NCBI GenBank assembly: GCA_022571825.1
Contig: JACZXC010000215.1
Coordinates: 1-5,773, forward strand
Length of the DNA stretch: 5,773 nucleotides
DNA from: Myxococcales bacterium
GTDB lineage: Bacteria; Myxococcota_A; UBA9160; SMWR01
Direction of reading: 5' to 3'
The notes below the pieces were generated by a model. It ran no database searches. It was given only the letters and a program-made list of their open reading frames with translations, and was not told the origin of the DNA. Both the position numbers and the translations under genes were made by a program. How positions within the stretch are numbered: the first letter of the stretch is position 1; each line of letters begins with the position of its first letter. Of the stretch, positions 1 to 5,384 are shown in pieces.

Positions 1-870
1 GGCCTTGCCGGGAAGGCTCCCGCCGCAACCCTCGAATGGAGCGGCACGTACCAGCTCATCATCCAAAACTTCGACCCGGACGTGTTCGTTGCCACGGGCA
101 CGGGCGTGTCGACCGTTACCACGTCGGGGGCGGTGGGTGACATCGCCGCGTTCGCTCACCTCGATTCCCTGCGCATGAACCACGGGCTCACGATCACGGG
201 CACCCTTCCCCTGACCGACCCTGAGAATGCGACGCTGGTCACCCTCGTGATCGATACCGACGGCGCTCGGATCGGGATTCCCCTGGGACGGGGGACGTTT
301 GCGCCGATCTCGGGCGGGGGGCCCCTGACGGACAATCAGCTCACGAACACGGACATCGCCGGCATACTGCCGCCGCGCTTCAAGCAGTGCTTTCTGGCCC
401 CGGGGTGCGGCTCGTACCTGCCGATTCCGTTCACGAAGAACGGACTCACCGGCGCCGGGATCGGAGGCCTGATCACGATCAATACGTTCACCCCGGGCGG
501 TGGTCTCAAGCTTTCGATCATGGGAACCCCCTGGACCCTCGGGGCCGCGATGATCTCGGGCGTTCAGAACCGTATCACGCTGACCCAAAACGGTGTCATC
601 ACGACCCGGTTCACGGTCGAGACGACCCGGACCCACTCCGGCTTCGTGCACGGCCCGGCGTCGAATACGACCACCACGGCGCTCTTGTCGGGTGTGATTC
701 AGTTCGTGACTCCCACCGAGGTGTCGACGAGTCTGGCTTCGCCCAACAACCTCCTGTCGGTCTTCAGCACCATCACGATCCACTTCATCCCGGAGCCCGG
801 CCTGGTTCTGTTGCTCGGCTCGGGGGTGGCGGGTCTCGCCCTTCTCGGGCGGCATCGCATGCGCAAGTAG
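1..870 (+). CDS. PEP-CTERM sorting-domain surface protein, 5'-partial
   Basis: The frame is open from base 1 to the TAG at 868-870, giving 289 visible residues. The true start lies upstream; the GTG at 82 is just an internal valine. The body is rich in Gly, Thr, Ser and Ile/Val with alternating polar and hydrophobic residues, which suggests a beta-rich secreted protein. It has two nearby cysteines (KQCFLAPGC) that could form a disulfide. I recognise no catalytic domain. The C-terminus is a textbook PEP-CTERM signal at about fragment residues 263-289: IPEP, a hydrophobic stretch (LVLLLGSGVAGLALLG), then a basic tail RHRMRK. In known systems this signal is cut by a membrane exosortase (EpsH/XrtA family) after Sec export, and the protein goes to the surface or exopolysaccharide matrix. 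No exosortase is in the window. A strong terminator follows 34 bp after the stop, so this gene ends its transcription unit. The sorting signal is certain; the function of the body is unknown. Confidence 0.88.
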   Translation, partial: GLAGKAPAATLEWSGTYQLIIQNFDPDVFVATGTGVSTVTTSGAVGDIAAFAHLDSLRMNHGLTITGTLPLTDPENATLVTLVIDTDGARIGIPLGRGTFAPISGGGPLTDNQLTNTDIAGILPPRFKQCFLAPGCGSYLPIPFTKNGLTGAGIGGLITINTFTPGGGLKLSIMGTPWTLGAAMISGVQNRITLTQNGVITTRFTVETTRTHSGFVHGPASNTTTTALLSGVIQFVTPTEVSTSLASPNNLLSVFSTITIHFIPEPGLVLLLGSGVAGLALLGRHRMRK

Positions 871-904
871 AGCGGTTCGCGACCGCGTCTAACGCGTCGA
901 CTGG

Positions 905-936
905 GCGGCCACCCCTTTGGGGGTGGCCGCTTTTTT
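905..936 (+). terminator. Strong rho-independent terminator after the PEP-CTERM gene
   Basis: An 11-bp perfect GC-rich stem (GCGGCCACCCC at 905-915 with GGGGTGGCCGC at 920-930) closes a four-base TTTG loop and is followed directly by six T residues (931-936). It lies 34 bp after the stop codon, the expected place for the end of that transcript. It separates the gene from the downstream sulfatase. Confidence 0.93.
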
Positions 937-978
937 GGGGGGGCCGCTGTTTTTTGGGGGATAGCCGTGCTTTTTTTG
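925..978 (+). repeat. Three degenerate copies of the terminator 3' arm plus T-tract
   Basis: The unit GGCCGC-T6-G-run (925-943) recurs as GGCCGCTG-T6-GGGGG (942-960), and more weakly as AGCCGTGC-T7-G (963-978). The second copy includes GGGGGGGCCGC (937-947), which can pair with the upstream arm at 905-915 with a single A/G mismatch, forming an alternative hairpin before a second T-tract. The third copy has no good partner arm. It could be backup termination or simply slippage/duplication debris. Confidence 0.6.
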
Positions 979-1000
979 CCGCGCGCCCGGCCCGTGCGGC

Positions 1001-1009
1001 TGGTAGGAT
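1001..1009 (+). promoter_or_regulatory. Possible extended -10 promoter for the sulfatase gene
   Basis: TGGTAGGAT fits an extended -10 (TGn followed by a hexamer, TAGGAT, matching TATAAT at 4 of 6). A start site would fall near 1016, leaving a leader of about 18 bases containing the SD. There is no credible -35 at 16-18 bp, which extended -10 promoters can tolerate. Because a terminator lies upstream, the sulfatase needs its own promoter somewhere in 937-1020. The match is weak. Confidence 0.3.
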
Positions 1010-1018
1010 CCCCGATCC

Positions 1019-1023
1019 GGAGG
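1019..1023 (+). promoter_or_regulatory. Shine-Dalgarno of the sulfatase gene
   Basis: GGAGG lies 10 bases before the ATG at 1034. The spacing is slightly long but acceptable, and the site supports that ATG as the start. A short inverted repeat (GGATC-CCC-GATCC, 1006-1018) abuts it on the 5' side. Confidence 0.7.
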
Positions 1024-1033
1024 TCCGCGGAAC

Positions 1034-2452
1034 ATGTTGCGTCGCTGGCTCGACTCCCCTTGGCCCTATTTCATCGGCGCCGCGATTCTGCTGGTTCTCG
1101 CGATCGCGAGCCAGTTCGAGGTGCGACTTCCCCCGCGCTCCAAAGAGAGCATCGACTCGATCGCGACCCTGAAGGAACGCGACGACGTGAACGTCGTGTT
1201 CATTCTGATCGATACCCTGCGGGCCGACCGGCTGGGCCTCTACGGCTACGAGCGCCCGACCAGCCCCAACATCGATCTGTTGGGTCGCACGGGCATTGTC
1301 TTCCGGCACGTGATCTCCCAGTCGAGCTGGACCAAGACGTCGATGGCCTCGCTCTGGACCAGCACGCTGCCCGCCAACCACGGGATCCTCCGCTACAGCC
1401 ACGCTCTGCCCGACGAGGCGACGCTGCCCGCGGAGATCTTCAAGGCGGCGGGCTTTCGCACCGCGGGAATCTGGCGGAACGGATGGGTCGCCCCGAACTT
1501 CGGCTTCTCGCAGGGATTCGAGGTCTACATGCGCCCCAAGCCCGGTCGCGAGCGTGCGAACGTCCAGCGCGGCAATCCGTCCTCGCACCCGCTGCTGGGC
1601 ACCGACGAGGACCTGATCCGGTCCGCGGGCGACTTCCTCGAAAATTTCGGCAACGAGCGTTTCTTCCTATATCTCCACTTCATGGACGCGCACCAATACC
1701 TCTACGACGCGTCTTCCGCGAAGTTCGGGACGAGCTATTCGGACAGCTACGACCAGGCGATCCTGTGGACCGACCTGCTCCTGGGCGCGCTGATCGACAA
1801 GCTCGACCGACTCGGTCTGCTGAGAGAGACCGTGATCGCCATCGCCAGTGACCACGGCGAGGCGTTTCAGGAGCACGGGCGGGAGGGGCACGCCAAGAAC
1901 CTCTATGCGGAGGTCACCGGGGTTCCCTTCATCATTTCGCTTCCCTTCCTGCTCGATCCGGGGATCGAGGTCGAGGCCACGATTTCGAACCTCGATGTCT
2001 GGCCGACCCTGCTCGATCTCGTCGGCCTCGATCCGCTGCCCAACGCCGATGGCGTGTCGGTGCTCCCCCTCGCCCTCGAGGCGGGCGGCGGGGCCCCGGC
2101 GGAGGACGGTCTCCGGGACCGGACCATCTTCGGGCAGCTCGATCGCTTCTGGGGCAACCCGAAGCGGCCGAGCTATCCGATCATCTCCGTGACCGAAGGA
2201 AACTGGCGGCTGATGATGCACGCCGAGAACCCCAAGGGACTCGAGCTCTACGACCGGGCCGAGGACCCCGGCGAGAGCCGTGATCTCGTGACCGATGATG
2301 AGATTCCGGCGAAGGCGGAGTCGCTGCTGGAGCTGGCGAACCAGTACCTCGCGGACGCGAAGAGCCCGTGGGGGGTCGATCCCAAGGAGGTCGAACTCGA
2401 CGCCCTGAAGCTCGAACAGCTCCGGGCCCTGGGCTACGTGATCAAGAGGTAG
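1034..2452 (+). CDS. Membrane-anchored sulfatase-family (alkaline phosphatase superfamily) protein
   Basis: This is a 472-residue protein. A short basic N-terminus (MLRRW) and one hydrophobic segment at about 10-27 predict an N-in anchor with the catalytic domain outside the inner membrane. Superfamily landmarks are in order: ILIDTLRADRLGLYGY (57-72) with metal-ligand D60; SSWTKTSMASLWTS (97-110), the nucleophile region; HFMDAH (215-220); ASDHGEAFQEHG (271-282) with D273/H274 and H281; GHAKNLYAEVTGVPFI (285-300); the typical C-terminal LELYDRAEDPGESRDL (403-418) and LRALGYV (463-469). Length is normal for the family. The position of the Cys/Ser that becomes formylglycine in true sulfatases (C/S-x-P-S-R) aligns with T100 in T-K-T-S-M. 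A formylglycine-dependent sulfatase is therefore unlikely, and a phosphatase or phospho-group transferase using Thr is possible. Substrate unknown. It has its own SD, a terminator precedes it, and it converges on ddl with 15 bp between stops. Confidence 0.9.
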   Translation: MLRRWLDSPWPYFIGAAILLVLAIASQFEVRLPPRSKESIDSIATLKERDDVNVVFILIDTLRADRLGLYGYERPTSPNIDLLGRTGIVFRHVISQSSWTKTSMASLWTSTLPANHGILRYSHALPDEATLPAEIFKAAGFRTAGIWRNGWVAPNFGFSQGFEVYMRPKPGRERANVQRGNPSSHPLLGTDEDLIRSAGDFLENFGNERFFLYLHFMDAHQYLYDASSAKFGTSYSDSYDQAILWTDLLLGALIDKLDRLGLLRETVIAIASDHGEAFQEHGREGHAKNLYAEVTGVPFIISLPFLLDPGIEVEATISNLDVWPTLLDLVGLDPLPNADGVSVLPLALEAGGGAPAEDGLRDRTIFGQLDRFWGNPKRPSYPIISVTEGNWRLMMHAENPKGLELYDRAEDPGESRDLVTDDEIPAKAESLLELANQYLADAKSPWGVDPKEVELDALKLEQLRALGYVIKR

Positions 2453-2467
2453 GCGGAGACTGCGGCG

Positions 2468-3574
2468 TCACGCGCCGGGGCCCACGGGGGGTCGGTAGCG
2501 CGTCTCGCGCTTCGACTTTTCCCGATGCCGTTCGAGGGCGAGTTCGATCAACCGATCGAGAAGCGCTGGATAGGAAACTCCCGAGGCCTGCCACAGTCTC
2601 GGAAACATCGAGCCCTCGGTGAAGCCGGGGAGGCTGTTGACCTCGTTCACGAAGATCTCCCCGCTGGTGCGGTCCAGCAGGAAGTCGACGCGCCCCAGGC
2701 CCGATCCCTCGAGGACGCGGAAGGCCTCGAGTGCCATACGCTGCAGCTCCTGGGTCTGTGCCTCGGTCACCGGTGCGGGAACCAGAAGTTCGGTTTCGGC
2801 GTCCGCGTACTTCGCGTCGTAGTCGTAGAACCCGTGATCGGTCCGGATCTCGCCCGGTACCGAGGCCTCGACGGGGTCGTTGCCGAGAAGAGCCACCTCG
2901 ACGTCCCGAGCGTCGATTCCCCGCTCGACCAGGACCTTGTCGTCGTACAGAGCCGCTTCGCGCAGCGCCGGAAGCAGGTGGTCCGCCGCGTCGACCTTGG
3001 AAATGCCCACCGAGGAACCCAGGTTCGCCGGCTTGACGAAGAGTGGCAGCCCCAGCTGGGACGCGGCGCGCTCGGCAGCGGCCCGGGGTTCGCTCTCCAG
3101 CTCGGGCCTTCGCACCAATACCCACGGCACCACGGGCAATCCCGCTGCCCGAAGCAGCTGCTTGGCGATGTCCTTATCCATCTGCAGCGCAGAGCCGAGC
3201 ACGCCCGAGCCCACGTAGGGAACCTCGGCCAGCTCGAGCAGACCCTGGAGAGAGCCGTCCTCGCCGCCTTGACCGTGAACGATCGGAAAGACCACGTCGA
3301 GATTCACGGCGCGTTCCATGCCGCGGGCGGAGGTAGATACCAGTGTATGTTCTCCGGGGATCGCCGGAAGGGTCACCTCCTCTCCCTTCACGGTGGCGTC
3401 GGGGGGCAGGGCCGGTGTTCCCAGATGCCAACGACCGTCCTGATCGATGGCGACCAGTGAGATCTCGTAGCGCGCGGGATCCAGGGCCCCCAGGATCGAC
3501 GTCGCGGAGCTGACGGATACGGCGTGCTCGACGGAGCGCCCCCCGAACAGCAGACCGATGCGGAGCTTTTTCAA
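2468..3574 (-). CDS. ddl: D-alanine--D-alanine ligase
   Basis: Cytoplasmic ATP-grasp enzyme joining two D-alanines for the peptidoglycan pentapeptide. From the TTG at 3574 it has 368 residues, a normal size for the longer Ddl type. N-terminal MKKLRIGLLFGGRSVEH (1-17) carries the conserved E16. HGQGGEDGSLQG (100-111), VGSGVLGSALQMDK (121-134), LFVKPANLGSSVGISKV (178-194, ATP-binding K181), the omega-loop FYDYDAKY (249-256) and GRVDFLL (294-300) follow. EVNSLPGFTEGSM (311-323) has metal ligands E311/N313, with D297 upstream. The Y-D-A-K-Y loop is the D-Ala-D-Ala type rather than the D-lactate-specific Van type. TTG is chosen because AGGAGG lies 5 bases upstream and translation begins exactly at the family's usual N-terminus. 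The GTG at 3577 is only 2 bases from the SD, and an ATG at 3664 would add 30 atypical residues and run into larE. Oddities: HAVS instead of the usual HEVS, and NSLPG instead of NTLPG. It sits away from any mur/fts genes. Confidence 0.95.
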   Translation of the reverse strand: MKKLRIGLLFGGRSVEHAVSVSSATSILGALDPARYEISLVAIDQDGRWHLGTPALPPDATVKGEEVTLPAIPGEHTLVSTSARGMERAVNLDVVFPIVHGQGGEDGSLQGLLELAEVPYVGSGVLGSALQMDKDIAKQLLRAAGLPVVPWVLVRRPELESEPRAAAERAASQLGLPLFVKPANLGSSVGISKVDAADHLLPALREAALYDDKVLVERGIDARDVEVALLGNDPVEASVPGEIRTDHGFYDYDAKYADAETELLVPAPVTEAQTQELQRMALEAFRVLEGSGLGRVDFLLDRTSGEIFVNEVNSLPGFTEGSMFPRLWQASGVSYPALLDRLIELALERHREKSKRETRYRPPVGPGA

Positions 3575-3579
3575 CACCC

Positions 3580-3585
3580 CCTCCT
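3580..3585 (-). promoter_or_regulatory. Shine-Dalgarno that decides the ddl start
   Basis: The minus strand reads AGGAGG here, a perfect anti-SD match. It is 5 bases from TTG (3574-3572) and only 2 from GTG (3577-3575), favouring the TTG start and the MKKLRIG N-terminus. Confidence 0.75.
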
Positions 3586-3613
3586 CCCGGGGAGCATAGG
3601 GTAGACACGGCGC

Positions 3614-3642
3614 TTGACCCGCCGGGGCGGTCTCCGTACATT
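3614..3642 (+). promoter_or_regulatory. Sigma70-type promoter of larE, predicting a leaderless transcript
   Basis: TTGACC (3614-3619, 5 of 6 to TTGACA) and TACATT (3637-3642, 4 of 6 to TATAAT) are separated by exactly 17 bp. Transcription starting 6-8 bases after the -10 would begin at about 3648-3650, on the larE ATG at 3649. No SD-like sequence precedes that ATG, which fits leaderless translation. The promoter occupies the 74-bp gap shared with divergent ddl. Confidence 0.6.
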
Positions 3643-3648
3643 GGCGCC

Positions 3649-4491
3649 ATGTCCTCCATCTCACCGGAACTTCAGCGAAAACAGGCGCTGCTCGAACGTT
3701 CGCTCCGGGCCGGGGGGCGCGTGCTGGTGGCGTTCTCGGGTGGGGTCGATTCGAGCTATCTGGCCTACGCCGCCCGTCGAACCCTGGGAGACGACACCCT
3801 CGCGGTCACCGCGCAGTCGCCTTCGTATCCCGCAAGCCACCGCGCGATGGCCGAGCGCATCGTCGGCGAATTCGACATCCCCCACCGTTTCGTTGCGACG
3901 GGCGAGATGGAGAACAGCGACTACCGCGCGAACCGACCCGACCGCTGTTACCACTGCAAGTCGGAGCTGTTCCGCGTACTCGGCGGCCTGCGGGAAGAGC
4001 TGGGTTTTGACGCTGTGGCCTATGGGGTGAACACCGACGACACCGGGGACTTTCGTCCCGGGCATCGCGCGGCGGCCGAACACGGGGTGCTGTCCCCCTT
4101 CCTGGCCGCCGGGTTGAGCAAGCGGGATATCCGGACGCTTTCCCGGGCGGCGGGACTTCCCACCGCGGACCTTCCGGCGTCGGCCTGCCTCTCGTCCCGG
4201 TTGCCCTATGGCACGGAGGTTACGCTGGAACGTTTGCGCCAGGTCGACGAAGGCGAAGAAAGACTGCGCGCTCTGGGCTTTCGGCAGGTGCGCCTGCGAC
4301 ATCACGGTGCGCTGGCGCGTGTGGAGATTGAACCCAGCGAATTGCCGCGGGCCCTGGATCCCGAGATGGCGCGCGCCATCGCCGCGGCCATCAAACCGCT
4401 CGGCTTCCAATGGGTGGCCCTCGACCTCGAGGGGTACCGCACCGGCTCTCTCAACGAGATCCTCACCATCGCGAGAGAGCCCGCGCGTTGA
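3649..4491 (+). CDS. larE: LarE-type ATP-dependent sulfur transferase
   Basis: This 280-residue protein is the usual LarE length. In the known pathway LarE adenylates the carboxylates of pyridinium-3,5-biscarboxylic acid mononucleotide and converts them to thiocarboxylates, making the nickel-pincer nucleotide precursor. LarB acts before it and LarC inserts nickel after it. Visible here: the PP-loop SGGVDSS (30-36) that binds ATP; SPSYPASHRAMAERI (57-71); RCYHCKSELF (99-108); YGVNTDD (125-131); DFRPGHRAAAEHGVLSPF (134-151); and ASACLSSRLPYG (177-188), with C180 at the position of the sulfur-donor cysteine (Cys176 of the Lactobacillus plantarum enzyme). C100, C103 and C180 are the only cysteines, which resembles LarE proteins reported to hold a [4Fe-4S] cluster rather than sacrificing a cysteine. 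Neither larB nor larC is in the window, so the substrate could differ. There is no SD before the ATG. It is coupled to the next gene by a 4-base overlap. Confidence 0.92.
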   Translation: MSSISPELQRKQALLERSLRAGGRVLVAFSGGVDSSYLAYAARRTLGDDTLAVTAQSPSYPASHRAMAERIVGEFDIPHRFVATGEMENSDYRANRPDRCYHCKSELFRVLGGLREELGFDAVAYGVNTDDTGDFRPGHRAAAEHGVLSPFLAAGLSKRDIRTLSRAAGLPTADLPASACLSSRLPYGTEVTLERLRQVDEGEERLRALGFRQVRLRHHGALARVEIEPSELPRALDPEMARAIAAAIKPLGFQWVALDLEGYRTGSLNEILTIAREPAR

Positions 4492-5384
4492 CCATCGAGT
4501 GCGCCGGCGCCCCGCGCGACGTCGGTTTTGACCAGGGTCGCGCCTGCGCCGCGCAGCTGCGGCTGGAGTTCGATCGGCACTCCCGGTGGGAGCGCTTGCG
4601 GCTTCGCGCAGGCCGGGGCGATCCGCACACGGTTCGGGTTGCCCTGGACCTCTTGCGCCATTTTCCTCATCAGGCCGAGGCCCTCGAGGGTCTGGCGCGC
4701 GGCGCCCGGGTGCCGCGAGTGTGGCTGGCGAGCCGGCTCGCACACGAGCTGGGGGGTGCGTCGCTTCCCGAGGCAAGCGAGGCCGTCGGCGCCGCCGTCC
4801 GGGGCTCTCAAAGTGCCGAAGGAAGCCTGCTGGCACGAAGCGTTGCGACCGAGTCCTTCGCGCGGCGGGTCCGACCCGACGGTGGCTTTGGTTCTGTTGA
4901 GCTCACGACTTCCTGGCTCACCTCGGCCCTGGCCGGTGTCAACGAACGGGGGCTGGCCCTGGTCTGCGTGCCGGGATCCTCGGAGTCGGTGGGGTGCGCC
5001 GCGCCCGCCGTGCTGTTGATCCGAGACTGCCTGCAGCAGTTCGACTCCCTGGAAGCGGGGATCGCCTGGTGCACGGACCGTCCGGTGGGAGGTCGCGCCA
5101 CCTTGCTCTTGGCGGATTCCCAGGGAGAGATGGCGGCCGTCGAACTGGACGGGGACGCGCGCCGGGTTCGGCGTCCCGCGAACGGACTGTGGGTCGCCGT
5201 ATCCGGCAGCGCTACCCGGGAAGCCGGGGACCGGCTCGAGAAGTCCTTGGCCGAGCCGGTGACGGCCCAAGGTCTTGCGCGAGCGACGGTGCAGGCGGCG
5301 GAATCGGACGGGGTGGTCGTCGATCCGCGCAGGCGACGTCTCGGCTATGCCCGGGGGACGGAGGTGGCCTGGGTCTCGGTCTAG
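4488..5384 (+). CDS. C45/acyl-CoA:6-APA acyltransferase-like Ntn-fold protein, apparently lacking the catalytic Cys
   Basis: This 298-residue cytoplasmic-looking protein has no signal peptide. Start: TTG at 4488 overlaps the larE stop (TTGA), with a purine-rich GAGAGAG about 10 bases upstream. It places the family-like APRDVGFDQGRA at residues 8-19, which upstream starts would bury behind atypical sequence. Resemblance to peptidase C45/AAT proteins: HFPHQAEALEGLARGARVP (58-76), GSQSAEGSLLARS (106-118), LAGVNERGLALV (148-159), RDCLQQFDSLEAGIAW (179-194), then LLLADSQGEMAAVEL (206-220). Family members self-cleave before a Cys that becomes the N-terminal nucleophile, and usually have R-N-x-D some 15-20 residues later. 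Here there is no Cys between residues 21 and 159, and the R-N-x-D site reads RSVA (117-120). It may be a pseudoenzyme or use another residue. The family call rests on motif recognition, so moderate confidence; that it is a real gene is much surer. Translational coupling suggests it is made together with LarE. Confidence 0.68.
   Translation: MTIECAGAPRDVGFDQGRACAAQLRLEFDRHSRWERLRLRAGRGDPHTVRVALDLLRHFPHQAEALEGLARGARVPRVWLASRLAHELGGASLPEASEAVGAAVRGSQSAEGSLLARSVATESFARRVRPDGGFGSVELTTSWLTSALAGVNERGLALVCVPGSSESVGCAAPAVLLIRDCLQQFDSLEAGIAWCTDRPVGGRATLLLADSQGEMAAVELDGDARRVRRPANGLWVAVSGSATREAGDRLEKSLAEPVTAQGLARATVQAAESDGVVVDPRRRRLGYARGTEVAWVSV

Noticed and set aside
872..896. Two overlapping short hairpins (GCGGT/ACCGC and CGCGT/ACGCG) between the PEP-CTERM stop and the terminator
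   Set aside because: Five-bp stems arise readily in such GC-rich sequence and no T-tract follows. The real terminator lies just downstream.
785..1588. Long minus-strand open frame of 267 codons
   Set aside because: It lies antisense to the PEP-CTERM tail, the terminator and the sulfatase N-terminus. Its composition is Arg/Gly/Ala-rich with no family motif, as expected of shadow frames in high-GC DNA.
967..1851. Plus-strand open frame of 294 codons overlapping the sulfatase
   Set aside because: It is out of frame with clear sulfatase motifs and is Arg/Pro/Ala-rich shadow sequence.
2525..3460. Plus-strand open frame of 311 codons antisense to ddl
   Set aside because: The opposite strand encodes an unmistakable Ddl, and this frame shows no domain.
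3593..3598. Possible ddl -10 (TATGCT on the minus strand)
   Set aside because: No matching -35 at 16-18 bp, and transcription would start within or next to the SD. Too weak to annotate.
3575..3664. N-terminal extension of Ddl from an ATG at 3664
   Set aside because: The extra 30 residues are not Ddl-like and would overlap the larE start. The TTG at 3574 has a well-placed AGGAGG.
4410..4487. Upstream ATG at 4410 as start of the C45-like gene
   Set aside because: It would add 26 residues of Arg/Pro-rich sequence read out of frame through larE. TTG at 4488 fits coupling and the family N-terminus better.
3661..4836. Minus-strand open frame of 391 codons opposite larE and the C45-like gene
   Set aside because: Arg/Pro/Gly-rich and motif-free; it is antisense to well-supported genes.
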